From: an uncultured Lachnospiraceae bacterium
Lineage (GTDB): Bacteria > Bacillota > Clostridia > Lachnospirales > Lachnospiraceae
Assembly (NCBI GenBank): GCA_947086895.1
Contig: CAMUAR010000010.1
Span: 22,989 to 86,988 of the forward strand
Length of the DNA stretch: 64,000 nucleotides
Direction: 5' to 3'
How positions within the stretch are numbered: position 1 is the first letter of the stretch; each line of letters starts with the position of its first letter. The notes beneath the pieces are model-generated. The model did not search any database, was not told the origin of the DNA, and saw nothing but the letters and a program-made list of their open reading frames with translations. A program made the position numbers and the translations under genes. Shown here piece by piece: positions 8,766 through 17,462 of the stretch.

Positions 8766-9038
8766 ATGACAAGAGAAGAACTCGATGCGATGGCGTCCGT
8801 GGATATTCGAACCGTGGATATTGATACGCTGACGGATCTTCGGGATATTAAAATTGATATCGGACAGCCCGCTGAGAAAAAACTGGCTTCTTTTGCAGCG
8901 CAGACAAACAATTTGTATGTGCATCGAATTGGTGATTATATTGTAAAAGTAAAGTTTCAAAAAGAAGGAAGCACAGTGGATGATAAGATGGAGGAATATT
9001 TAAACCGGTTGGCAGAAGTTCGTATGCAGCTATTTTAG
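8766..9038 (+). CDS. Small DUF6870-like protein preceding the recombinases
   Basis: A 90-residue protein beginning MTREELDAMASVDIRTVD. The ATG at 8766 is preferred over an in-frame ATG at 8739 because AAAGGAGAG (about 8747-8755) lies 10 bases upstream. The pattern of a short helix, an SVDIRTVDxDTL motif, a DxRDxxID strand and a C-terminal helix recalls the small DUF6870-type proteins that often sit beside serine recombinases in Lachnospiraceae mobile elements; that recall could not be checked. No catalytic motif is visible. It ends 35 bases before the first recombinase and probably shares its transcript. An accessory or directionality role is a guess. Confidence 0.55.
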   Translation: MTREELDAMASVDIRTVDIDTLTDLRDIKIDIGQPAEKKLASFAAQTNNLYVHRIGDYIVKVKFQKEGSTVDDKMEEYLNRLAEVRMQLF

Positions 9039-9073
9039 TTATAGAAATTCCATAAGAAATCACAGTAAAATTT

Positions 9074-10711
9074 ATGAGAGAAAATTTAAAAAATCATAAG
9101 CGATTTTTGGCGGCAATGTATCTTCGCCTTTCGAGAGAGGATAATATTTTAAATAAAGATATTGATACCGCAGACGGCGCGGTAAAATCGGAGAGCAATA
9201 GCATCAGAAGTCAGAGGGAGCTTATTAAAGCGTTTCTTCAGGAGCAAAACGACATTGAGTTGTACGATAGTTATGTCGATGACGGACGTTCAGGAAGCAA
9301 TTTTGACCGTCCAGAATTTAAAAGAATGATAAAAGATATTGAGGCGGGGAAAGTAAACTGTATTATTGTAAAAGACCTGTCCAGGTTCGGGCGCGATTAT
9401 ATTGAATCCGGGCGATATATCCAAAAAATTTTTCCGGCACTTGGCGTGCGTTTTATCGCTCTTACAGATTATTATGACAGTTTGTATGCAAATACAGGAG
9501 AGAGCGGGATTGTTCTTCCTGTAAAAAATTTTATCAATGATTCTTATTGCAGAGATATTTCTATAAAAGTAAGAAGCCAACTGGAAGTGAAACGCAGGGC
9601 GGGAGAGTATCTCTCCGCGTTTGCAGTGTACGGGTATCGCAAAAGTACAGAGAATAAAAATAAACTGATGATTGACCCCTGTGCGGCGGAGATTGTCCGA
9701 AGGATTTTTGAGTGGAAAATATCAGGAATGGCAGCATCAGCGATAGCAAAAAAATTAAATGACCTGTATATTCTTTCGCCCAGAGAATACAAAAAATCTT
9801 TGGGATTCAATTATCAGGGAGGATTTTTTGGGGAAAATGAAGCAAGATGGAGCAGTTCCACCGTAAAACGAATCTTGACAAATGAAGTTTATCTCGGTCA
9901 TCTTTTGCAGGGAAAAACGGAAAAAATCAATTATAAAATAAAGAAAAATATAAAAAAACCAAAGGAAAAATGGGTTCGGGTGGACAATACTCACGAGCCG
10001 ATTGTCTCGGTCAGTGATTTTGAAATTGTGCAGAACCTGCTTCGGACAGACGGGCGCGTCAGTCCACAAAAAAGAAGCCTCAATCCATTTATGGGGCTTT
10101 TGTTCTGCGGGGACTGCAAAGAACCAATGATACGCCGCACAAGCCGTTATAAGGATACGTGTAAAACATATTATATTTGTTCTACAAAAAACAGAGGGGA
10201 GGGGTGCAGCCGCCACAGCATAGAAGAAAGCAGATTGACGGAGATTGTAAAGCTGACTCTATGCAGCTATGTCAATACTTTTTTCGAGCAGAAAAAATTG
10301 TTTTACAAAGCAAAGGAGAGAAAAGTAAATCTCGATATGATAACGGAGTATCAGAAAGAAACAGAGCGATTGGAGAAAGAACAGAACAAGTACGATAAAC
10401 TTTGCGATTGTCTGTGCAAAGATTTGTGGGAAGGGATTGTTACAAAGGCGGAATTTGATTATATGAATCATAAGTTTAAACAGAAGGCAGAACAGTTAAA
10501 ACAAGCGCAGGAAACTTATAAAAAATGGATTGAAACAATGCTTTGGTCAAAAGCAGATTGCACAGATCATCTTGTGAAATTTCAAGATACATTAAAGCTG
10601 GAAGAAGTGGACCGGCATACATTGACCAGTATGGTGAAACGTATTGATCTATACGAAAACAAAAGGATGGAAATGGAGTTCTATTTTCAGGATAAATACC
10701 AGATAAAATAG
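9074..10711 (+). CDS. Large serine recombinase 1
   Basis: A 545-residue site-specific recombinase of the large serine class. The N-terminal resolvase domain begins AAMYLRLSRED with the catalytic Ser at residue 20, followed by IRSQRE and VDDGRSGSNFDRPEF and then VKDLSRFGRDY. A recombinase domain follows (about 190-330), then a zinc-ribbon with an FCGDC pair and a distal C...C pair, and a C-terminal coiled coil (about 400-480). All landmarks of an active enzyme are present. It is first in a run of three related but divergent recombinases. The start has only a weak ribosome site. Enzymes of this type integrate and excise ICEs and phages, but no relaxase, phage or cargo genes are visible next to it. 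Confidence 0.9.
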   Translation: MRENLKNHKRFLAAMYLRLSREDNILNKDIDTADGAVKSESNSIRSQRELIKAFLQEQNDIELYDSYVDDGRSGSNFDRPEFKRMIKDIEAGKVNCIIVKDLSRFGRDYIESGRYIQKIFPALGVRFIALTDYYDSLYANTGESGIVLPVKNFINDSYCRDISIKVRSQLEVKRRAGEYLSAFAVYGYRKSTENKNKLMIDPCAAEIVRRIFEWKISGMAASAIAKKLNDLYILSPREYKKSLGFNYQGGFFGENEARWSSSTVKRILTNEVYLGHLLQGKTEKINYKIKKNIKKPKEKWVRVDNTHEPIVSVSDFEIVQNLLRTDGRVSPQKRSLNPFMGLLFCGDCKEPMIRRTSRYKDTCKTYYICSTKNRGEGCSRHSIEESRLTEIVKLTLCSYVNTFFEQKKLFYKAKERKVNLDMITEYQKETERLEKEQNKYDKLCDCLCKDLWEGIVTKAEFDYMNHKFKQKAEQLKQAQETYKKWIETMLWSKADCTDHLVKFQDTLKLEEVDRHTLTSMVKRIDLYENKRMEMEFYFQDKYQIK

Positions 10712-10804
10712 CAGCCAGAAACTTTTAATTAAAATGCCGTATGGGCGGCGGAATGCGAGGAAATTATCGGAAGGACATCAAAACGCTTTTGTAAAAAATC
10801 AGAA

Positions 10805-12397
10805 TTGCAGGGAAAAGCGGACGAACAATACAAAGAAAAAGTCAAATATGATAAGGCGGGTATTTATGCGCGTCTTTCTTCCAGCCAAAATGAAAAAAAG
10901 AATGAGTCAGTCAAAACTCAGGTGGAAATTGCAAAAAAATTTATAGCGGATTGGAACCAGAATCATTCAGACCAGATTGAGATAGCAGAATGTTATATAG
11001 ATCTTGGGAGAACAGGAAGCAATTTTGACCGGGAGGCATTTCAGCGCTTAATGCAGGATATTAGACAAGGATATATTAACTGTGTAATTGTCAAAGACTT
11101 ATCGCGGTTTGGAAGAAACTATCTGGAAACAGGAAATTACATAGAAAAAATATTCCCATTTTTGGAAGTACGTTTTATTGCGGTGCAGGATGGATATGAT
11201 AGCAGAATGGAGAAGGACGATACAAAGCAGATCACATCAGAGATTAAAAACCTCGTAAATGATATGTACGCGAGAGATTTTTCTGTAAAAGCATGCCATT
11301 CTCTGACGCAGCGCAGGCAGGAAGGTTCCTACGTGGGAGGAACGCCGCCTTATGGTTATAAAACGGTGTGGGAAGGAAAGAAACGGTGCTTGATTTCAGA
11401 GGAAAGTACAGCAGAAATCGTCCGGTTTATTTATCAAAAATTTATCGAGACAGAGAGCTATACAGCAGTAGTAGATGATTTAAACCAGAAAAGAATCAAT
11501 CCGCCGGCAATCTATAGAAAAACCAAAAAAGTTTATTGTCCGCCAAACACCGTTTATAAAGGCTGGAAAAACAGCGCTGTGGAACGTATTATAAAAAGCG
11601 AAACTTATAAGGGAAATCTGGTACAGGGAAAAACAAGTATTACGGCAAGAGATGAAAAAAATCGAATCCATAAAAAAGAAAGTGAATGGATTATAAAAGA
11701 ACAAAGCCACAAAGCGTTGATTGATAAAAAAACGGATCAGCGGGCAGCGCAGGTACAGCAAAAATTATACAAACGTAAAAAGAATTATGTGCATTGCGAG
11801 AATAGAATACCAATCGAGAAGAATATTTTTGATAAAATTGTATTTTGCGGTGTATGCAAGCAGAAAATAACAGGAAAATGCGAGTTTTCAAACCGTATTT
11901 CAAAAAAAGAACAAACAGATATTCTTCTGGTATTTTTAAAAGCAGAACTGGCACTATTTTTAAAAGGGCAAAAAAATTATATAGAAAAAGGACAGTTTTT
12001 TGCCTGGCAAAAAAAGAAGCAGTTAGAACAAAAGTTTTTGTCGGTTCAAAGAGCAAAGAAAAGGCTGAATGGGCAGGAAGGCGACAAATATAGAGAATAT
12101 CGTACAGGAAAACTTTCGAAAAAGGATTATATTATTTATAAAATGCAAAAAGAAGGTAAAAAGCAGGAGTTGGACAAACAAGAGCAGCAATTTTTGCAGA
12201 TCGAAAAAGAGCTGGCGCAGAACAAGAAAAATTACTTGAAAGAAATCCTTGCTTTTGGCAAATTAGAAAGTGAGATGGTGCTTACAAAAGAATTGGTCGA
12301 AACATTGATTGAGAAAATTTATATTTATCCTGATAAGCGGATCGAAGTATTGTTTGCCTGTGCAGATATTTGGCAGGAAAGGATGGTGGAAAAATAG
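10805..12397 (+). CDS. Large serine recombinase 2 (zinc ribbon apparently degenerate)
   Basis: A 530-residue serine recombinase with AGIYARLSSSQ (Ser25 as nucleophile), DLGRTGSNFDR, VKDLSRFGRNY, a recombinase domain and a C-terminal coiled coil. The zinc ribbon has FCGVC, but the second Cys pair expected about 25-40 residues later is missing; the sequence passes directly into SNRISKKEQTDILL. No ATG exists in frame at the expected position. The frame starts at TTG 10805, or initiates farther upstream at a non-standard codon, and an ATG at 10734 is in another frame. The protein is Lys-rich. It may have lost independent activity and work only with its neighbours, or be decaying. Confidence 0.8.
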   Translation: MQGKADEQYKEKVKYDKAGIYARLSSSQNEKKNESVKTQVEIAKKFIADWNQNHSDQIEIAECYIDLGRTGSNFDREAFQRLMQDIRQGYINCVIVKDLSRFGRNYLETGNYIEKIFPFLEVRFIAVQDGYDSRMEKDDTKQITSEIKNLVNDMYARDFSVKACHSLTQRRQEGSYVGGTPPYGYKTVWEGKKRCLISEESTAEIVRFIYQKFIETESYTAVVDDLNQKRINPPAIYRKTKKVYCPPNTVYKGWKNSAVERIIKSETYKGNLVQGKTSITARDEKNRIHKKESEWIIKEQSHKALIDKKTDQRAAQVQQKLYKRKKNYVHCENRIPIEKNIFDKIVFCGVCKQKITGKCEFSNRISKKEQTDILLVFLKAELALFLKGQKNYIEKGQFFAWQKKKQLEQKFLSVQRAKKRLNGQEGDKYREYRTGKLSKKDYIIYKMQKEGKKQELDKQEQQFLQIEKELAQNKKNYLKEILAFGKLESEMVLTKELVETLIEKIYIYPDKRIEVLFACADIWQERMVEK

Positions 12398-14025
12398 AAA
12401 AAAAGAAAAACGCCATATATTTAAGACTTTCCATAGAAGATAATGCTTTAAGAACAAAAGAGAAAGCATTATGGTTGGAAGAGGCAAAGGAAAAGAAAGA
12501 TGATTTTACAAAAGAATCGTTCGTACAGAATCAAAGTGACAGCATTGAAAATCAGAGAAAAATGCTTTTTGAATATATAAGCAAAGACATGGAACTGGCA
12601 GAACAAGAAACGGAAGAGTTCTGCGACGATGGTTTTTCCGGCGTCAATATGGAGCGGCCAGGGATAAAGAAACTGCTAAAGCAGGTAAAACAGGGAAAAA
12701 TCGATTGTATTCTTGTAAAAGACCTATCGCGTTTTTCCAGAGATTATATTGAGCTGGGAACTTACCTGAATCAGATTTTTCCATTTATGGGAGTTCGGTT
12801 TATCGCGGTGAACGACCATTATGACAGCAGAAAACACAGGGGCAGTACAATAGGAGTTGACACGGCGTTTCAGACGCTGCTCTATGATTTATACAGTAAA
12901 GATATATCAGTAAAAGTGAAATCTGCGATTAAGAGCAAATGTGAAAAAGGGGAGTATGTTTTCGGGCAGGTTCCCTTTGGCTACGAAAAGAGCAAAGAAA
13001 AGAAAAACACTGTAATTATAAAAGAAAGTGAAGCAAAGATTGTCCGCCGTATTTTCTCCATGGCAGAAGATGGAATGAGCAGCGTGCAGATTGCAAAAAA
13101 GTTTTATAAAGAAAATATTCCAACGCCAAGTCAAATGCGCTTTCCAAAGCGGGCATTAAAAGAACATTATTTTTGGAGCGATCAGACAATAAGAAAAATT
13201 CTCAACAATCGCTTTTATCTAGGAGAGATGGCTTACGGAAAAACAATGCGCAGGTTTGTTGGAGGTAAAGAAAAAATTTTACTGCCGAAAAAGGAGTGGA
13301 ATATTATTGCAAATCATCATAAAGCTTTGGTATCGCCGGAAGTGTTTGCCCGCGCATCTTTATTTCGCCAGGAACAGTCCACAAAAAGAAAATATAAAAA
13401 GCATCCGTTGACCGGAAAAATATATTGCGGGGGATGTGGATATTCCATAAATTATAAGAGGCAGAAGGGGAAAATACTAGGGTATTTTTGGTGCAGAAAA
13501 CATGCTTTATTACAAATCTCAGAATGTTGTACCTGCTTCGATGCAGCTGTTTTGGAAGAAATTATATTATATGAAATAGACAAAGAATTAACATGCCAGG
13601 AGGATTTGATAAAACTAAAAGAAGTTTTGGAAAAATTTCAGGCGGAACAACTGCAAAAAATAAAAGAGAAAAAAAAGATTTATAAAAAAGAATACAGCAA
13701 ACAGAAAAAAGAACAGATGGAGCTTTATAAAAATTATGCATTGGGAAGAATTGGGGAAGCAGAGTACCGAAACAAATCCGACAATAAAGAATTGCAAATA
13801 CAAAAATTACTCTGTAAAATAAAAGAACTTGAAGAAAAGTATCGCTGTACAGAGGAAGAATATTGCAGCCAAAAGACAACGGGAAAGGAGATAATAAAGT
13901 GTTTGGGGCTGGAACAGTTGACACAGCAGGCAGCGGATATTTTGATCGAAAAAGTAACGCTTTATCAGGGAAAGAAAGTGGAGATTCAGTGGAAGTTTGG
14001 AGAAGCAGACAAAAAGATTACTTGA
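12370..14025 (+). CDS. Large serine recombinase 3
   Basis: A 551-residue serine recombinase with NAIYLRLSIED (Ser21), CDDGFSGVNMERPG, VKDLSRFSRDY, a recombinase domain, a zinc ribbon (YCGGCGYS and a later WCRKH...CCTC cluster) and a coiled-coil tail. It overlaps the end of recombinase 2 by 28 bases, so translation is probably coupled. The only standard start is TTG at 12370; a purine-rich GGAAAGGATGG stretch lies just downstream of it, so the real start may be a non-canonical codon a few residues in. Terminator-like pairing follows at 14139. Three adjacent serine recombinases suggest a module that acts together. Confidence 0.85.
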   Translation: MAGKDGGKIEKKKNAIYLRLSIEDNALRTKEKALWLEEAKEKKDDFTKESFVQNQSDSIENQRKMLFEYISKDMELAEQETEEFCDDGFSGVNMERPGIKKLLKQVKQGKIDCILVKDLSRFSRDYIELGTYLNQIFPFMGVRFIAVNDHYDSRKHRGSTIGVDTAFQTLLYDLYSKDISVKVKSAIKSKCEKGEYVFGQVPFGYEKSKEKKNTVIIKESEAKIVRRIFSMAEDGMSSVQIAKKFYKENIPTPSQMRFPKRALKEHYFWSDQTIRKILNNRFYLGEMAYGKTMRRFVGGKEKILLPKKEWNIIANHHKALVSPEVFARASLFRQEQSTKRKYKKHPLTGKIYCGGCGYSINYKRQKGKILGYFWCRKHALLQISECCTCFDAAVLEEIILYEIDKELTCQEDLIKLKEVLEKFQAEQLQKIKEKKKIYKKEYSKQKKEQMELYKNYALGRIGEAEYRNKSDNKELQIQKLLCKIKELEEKYRCTEEEYCSQKTTGKEIIKCLGLEQLTQQAADILIEKVTLYQGKKVEIQWKFGEADKKIT

Positions 14026-14138
14026 CAATAATTTCACATAAGAGGGCTTTGGGCGTGTAAATTTCTACGGGGTATTTGAGGAGCTGAGGAACGTAGCGGG
14101 AAGTTAAAAACATATAAAAATATAAGTTTTATAAAAAT

Positions 14139-14201
14139 AGACTGTTGTAAAAAATAATCTTTAGCAATACCTTGCGGGATATATTTTGCAGCAGTCTTTT
14201 T
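14139..14201 (+). terminator. Terminator after the recombinase module
   Basis: Arms 14139-14152 (AGACTGTTGTAAAA) and 14184-14197 (TTTTGCAGCAGTCT) pair over 14 bases with two G-U pairs and are followed by a short T-run. The loop is 31 bases. It separates the recombinases from the RiPP operon promoter. Confidence 0.6.
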
Positions 14202-14351
14202 CTATAAATTTGATTATTCTATATAAATACTAAATTTTAAACATTAAACCAGATAGAACAGTAATAAAAACAACGTATATATTATTGATATTTTATAAAA
14301 CTAAATTGTGAAAAATAACGAAAAAAGTGTAAAAATATAGGAATAAATCGA

Positions 14352-14380
14352 TTGACAGTAAAAGAAATAAGTGGTATTAT
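14352..14380 (+). promoter_or_regulatory. Strong sigma-A promoter of the RiPP operon
   Basis: TTGACA at 14352-14357, an exact 17-base spacer, and TATTAT at 14375-14380. The surrounding 14200-14450 sequence is very AT-rich. If this drives the Cys-rich precursor at 14816, the 5' leader is about 430 bases, long enough for regulation or for the small ORF at 14481. Confidence 0.7.
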
Positions 14381-14480
14381 TCTAAAAAATAGAAATAAAT
14401 AACAAAAAAGTGAGAATTTATTTTATAATTTTAGTTAAAAGGGAGAGCAATGTATTGGGAACAGTGCAGTACAAAGAAGA

Positions 14481-14588
14481 ATGCTTAAAAAATGGTTTAT
14501 AAAGGATAATTTAAAGTCAGGGTGTTGTAAAGAAAGAAAAAAGTTGTATATTGAAAATGCAGAAAACTGGTTAATTGAGGAAAAATAA
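14481..14588 (+). CDS. Possible 35-residue peptide in the RiPP operon leader
   Basis: The ORF begins MLKKWFIKDN and contains the sequence SGCCKERKK. It lies between the operon promoter and the RiPP precursor. The upstream purine stretch (AAAGAAG) is a weak ribosome site. Being short, basic at the start and bearing a Cys pair, it could be a leader peptide, a second precursor or chance. No homologue is recognised. Confidence 0.25.
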   Translation: MLKKWFIKDNLKSGCCKERKKLYIENAENWLIEEK

Positions 14589-14815
14589 ATTGATAGATCT
14601 GTATAAATAAGAAAATAACAGAATTTAAAAATTAGTATACAGTTTAATATAGATACAATAAAATAAATACAGGTATGAACTTTCTTTTGCTGAAAGGTTA
14701 TATACCGTTTTGGCGCGGTGTAATCAGCAGAAAGAATATTTATATAAATGATTTCAAACTTCCAAAGGAATTTATGGAAGGGAGAAAAATATCAAAGAGA
14801 GGAGGAAACCTTATT

Positions 14816-15055
14816 ATGAAGCTGGTAATGCCTTTGGGAAAAAAGAAAGTTACAGCCGTTGCGAATTTTGGCATCGATCCTCAGTTTGGATGTGCATGCT
14901 CTAATGTGGATGGCACTTGGCTTACGGATAAAGAGGCAAGAATTCATGGTGGTCACCCAGACTGTGCTTGTAATTGTGAATATGGAAGCGAAAATCGTTC
15001 GGGAAATTATACTATAGGATATAACAGCGACGAGTGGAATTGGCCAATTAATTAA
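14816..15055 (+). CDS. Cys-rich RiPP precursor peptide (CLI_3235-like)
   Basis: A 79-residue peptide starting MKLVMPLGKKKV. The start at 14816 is chosen because AGGAGG lies at 14800-14805; an in-frame ATG at 14675 lacks a good site. A basic leader-like N-terminus precedes a core with five Cys at positions 26, 28, 50, 52 and 54 (FGCACSNVDG and HPDCACNCEYG), then a polar Gly/Asn/Tyr-rich tail ending WNWPIN. The spacing C28-SNV-D32 fits a CX3D motif, known as a thioether site in some ranthipeptides. A radical SAM/SPASM gene lies two genes downstream, which supports post-translational crosslinking. The layout recalls the CLI_3235 family of putative bacteriocin precursors; this was not checked by search. 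Product and activity unknown. Confidence 0.7.
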   Translation: MKLVMPLGKKKVTAVANFGIDPQFGCACSNVDGTWLTDKEARIHGGHPDCACNCEYGSENRSGNYTIGYNSDEWNWPIN

Positions 15056-15092
15056 GTTTTACGAAAAAGTTTGATTCCTGAGTTTGAAATAC

Positions 15093-15112
15093 AGCCCGGG
15101 AATTGGGCTTTT
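15093..15112 (+). terminator. Weak hairpin with T-run after the precursor gene (possible attenuator)
   Basis: AGCCC (15093-15097) pairs with GGGCT (15105-15109), and a four-base T-run (15109-15112) begins at the end of the stem. A leaky terminator here would give more precursor than maturase transcript, as is common in peptide operons. The stem is short, so this is tentative. Confidence 0.35.
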
Positions 15113-15161
15113 AAGATTGCTGTAATTATCTGAGGGATTATAAAAGGGGGAAATAGTAAGT

Positions 15162-17462
15162 ATGAGGAAAAAGAAAAAAAGATTTATCTCTGGTCTGTTA
15201 TGTCTTGCGTTAAGCGGCAGTCTGCTGTTTGGCTGCGGCAAAGAAAAAGAAACGATGGATAATAATGATGTTTCAAACGGGCAGCAGGAAATAACAGATC
15301 ACAGTGGAAATAAACTGCCGGAACAAGAAACGCAGGATGACAAACAGACACCGGAAAAGGACAAGGAAAATTCTCCGACAGATACTTCCAAGATTCCAGA
15401 AGCAGAGTATGTCGATATTACATTTGATCTTCTGGAAAATTATCGGGAAAAAAATATTCCACCGGTGTATACCGAAGATAATGAAAATGAGCATTGCTGC
15501 AATGTGATTTTAAATAAAGAAAATCAAATAGAGTATTATACCGTTGCAAAAGAGACGGATGGATATTCTGTATGGAAATATACTCTTATCGAAAATCCAG
15601 AAGAACAGGAAAGTTCCAATGGAACTATATTTTCCTGGGAAAAAGAAGCGGTTTCCTGGCTTGAAGGAATCAAAAAAGAGATTAGTTACGGAAGAATAAC
15701 AGCATTTACCGGGGAAGATCAAAAAGAATATGCATGGTATATCGTAGATGGGGAGATCTCTCATCTGGTGAAGCGGGATGGCGATTCTTTTGTGGAAATT
15801 GCTCTTTCTGACTGGCATATTACAGAATCGGCTACGGTAAATGTACTTGAAAATGGAAATGTAGTTTCCGCGGATTTAAGCAAGACATGTTCCGTTTATA
15901 ATCAGGATGATGGAAGTCTGTTAAAACAGTTTGGCTGCGGCGGGTATGATACGATTGCAGTAAAAGGAAACCAGGTTTTTGCAATCAATCGGGAAAGCGC
16001 GTCTATTTTGCATTATGATGCAAAAGCTCAGCAGATAAAACAGGATATTAAAGCAAACTTTGGGCAGAACATTAAGATTGCGTTTCAGAATGATGATATC
16101 TATGTCTGTTCCGGCGCAAAAGGAATTTACCGCGCAAAGGAAAACAGCCGGGAATTTCAGAAAATTCTGGATGCAGGGATGTATCATTTTGCAAAAGAGA
16201 GTACTGTACTGTTAAAGTTTTTTGTAGTAGGAGATATTTTTTATATTGTTTACGGGGAGGATAAGGGAACAATCAAACAATATTTTCCTGCGCTGCCGGG
16301 AAATAGACCAGCAAACTCTTTAACTGTTTATTCTTTAAAAAATAATGATGTGATTCTTGATATGATTTCAGAATTTCAGACGGAATACCCGGATATTGAG
16401 ATTCTTTATGAAACGGGGGAAGGATCGGACGGGAGTGTGACCGCGGCGGATCATATCCGTGCGCTGAATGCAAGGATTTTGGCAGGAGATGGTCTCGATG
16501 TTTTGGTGATGGACGGGCTTCCGACGGAATCTTATATAAAAAAAGGAATTCTGGCAGATTTAAGTTTCGCGCTTGCAGATGTAAAAAAAGAACTGCTTCC
16601 AAATTTCCAGGAATTTTACCGTAAGGACGATGCACTCTATATGCTGCCGCTGCGTTTTACTGTGCCGATGTTTGTTCTTTCAGAACAAGTTCCAGAAGAA
16701 ATACTTTCTTCATTAGAGACATTAGTGGAATATTCAGAAGAACAGGACGGAGTTGCTTTTCAAACGTCATACGCTGATATTTTTGAAATGTTATATTATA
16801 ATTATACGCCAAAACTAATTCTGGACAATGAAACGGTAGACAGAAAAGCGATTGAAGAGTTTCTTTCTCTGGTAAAACGCTATTGTGAATCGGAAGGAGT
16901 TACAAAATCAGAACCGTTTATGACATACTTGCAGGGGAGGGCAGATAGTTATTTTTTTGCAGCAGAAGAAACAGAACTGGTTTTTGCCAATATATTTGAT
17001 CTGAATGTTTATCCATCTTTAGCGGAAACAAGGAATGGAAAACTGATTGGAAATGCAGGAAAATGTTTTGCGAATGGATTGTTAGCAATCAATGCATTGT
17101 CAGAAAAAAAAGTACTTGCAGATACATTTGTCGGATTTGCTTTTTCCTATAATATACAGAAAAGACATGTCGGTTTGTCGGGTTATCCAATCAATATAAA
17201 AGTATTGGATGAGATTGCACAGACAGATCGGTCTAGTGGGACAATTGGCGATGCTACAATAAGTTTCAGGTATTATAACCAGGAAGAATCTGCATGGATG
17301 ATTGAGCAGATTAAGGAGATAAAAACACCATTTACCAGGGAGGAAAGCGTATGGGAAATTTTACGGGACGCGGCGGATGGTTATTTAAAAGGGACAAAAA
17401 GTTTAAATGAGAGCGTAGATGAAGTGACAAGCCGAATCCAGATGTACTTGTATGAACAATAA
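15162..17462 (+). CDS. Lipoprotein: propeller-like N-terminal region plus extracellular solute-binding domain
   Basis: A 766-residue lipoprotein. The signal peptide ends in the lipobox LLFGC with Cys25 as the lipidated residue, followed by a low-complexity Glu/Lys/Asp linker to about residue 80. Residues 90-370 are repeated beta-strand blades suggesting a propeller-like domain. From about residue 380 (SLTVYSLKNNDVILDMISEF) the sequence reads as a family 1-type extracellular solute-binding domain, including a LNARILAGDGLDVLVMDG stretch. It has a GGGGG ribosome site, follows the precursor by 106 bases, and overlaps the radical SAM gene by 11 bases. With the permeases at 20481-22456 it forms an import-like transporter. 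The fusion is unusual for a plain sugar-binding protein, so it may bind the peptide or its target instead. Confidence 0.7.
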   Translation: MRKKKKRFISGLLCLALSGSLLFGCGKEKETMDNNDVSNGQQEITDHSGNKLPEQETQDDKQTPEKDKENSPTDTSKIPEAEYVDITFDLLENYREKNIPPVYTEDNENEHCCNVILNKENQIEYYTVAKETDGYSVWKYTLIENPEEQESSNGTIFSWEKEAVSWLEGIKKEISYGRITAFTGEDQKEYAWYIVDGEISHLVKRDGDSFVEIALSDWHITESATVNVLENGNVVSADLSKTCSVYNQDDGSLLKQFGCGGYDTIAVKGNQVFAINRESASILHYDAKAQQIKQDIKANFGQNIKIAFQNDDIYVCSGAKGIYRAKENSREFQKILDAGMYHFAKESTVLLKFFVVGDIFYIVYGEDKGTIKQYFPALPGNRPANSLTVYSLKNNDVILDMISEFQTEYPDIEILYETGEGSDGSVTAADHIRALNARILAGDGLDVLVMDGLPTESYIKKGILADLSFALADVKKELLPNFQEFYRKDDALYMLPLRFTVPMFVLSEQVPEEILSSLETLVEYSEEQDGVAFQTSYADIFEMLYYNYTPKLILDNETVDRKAIEEFLSLVKRYCESEGVTKSEPFMTYLQGRADSYFFAAEETELVFANIFDLNVYPSLAETRNGKLIGNAGKCFANGLLAINALSEKKVLADTFVGFAFSYNIQKRHVGLSGYPINIKVLDEIAQTDRSSGTIGDATISFRYYNQEESAWMIEQIKEIKTPFTREESVWEILRDAADGYLKGTKSLNESVDEVTSRIQMYLYEQ

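Noticed and set aside
14042..14107. Short frame EGFGRVNFYGVFEELRNV after the third recombinase, thought to be the tail of a disrupted gene
   Set aside because: Only 21 residues, no recognisable family and no matching fragment at the left end of the module.
8598..14107. Search by eye for att-type direct repeats bounding the recombinase module
   Set aside because: No repeat of convincing length was seen between 8598-8690 and 14026-14107; boundaries cannot be set from this window.
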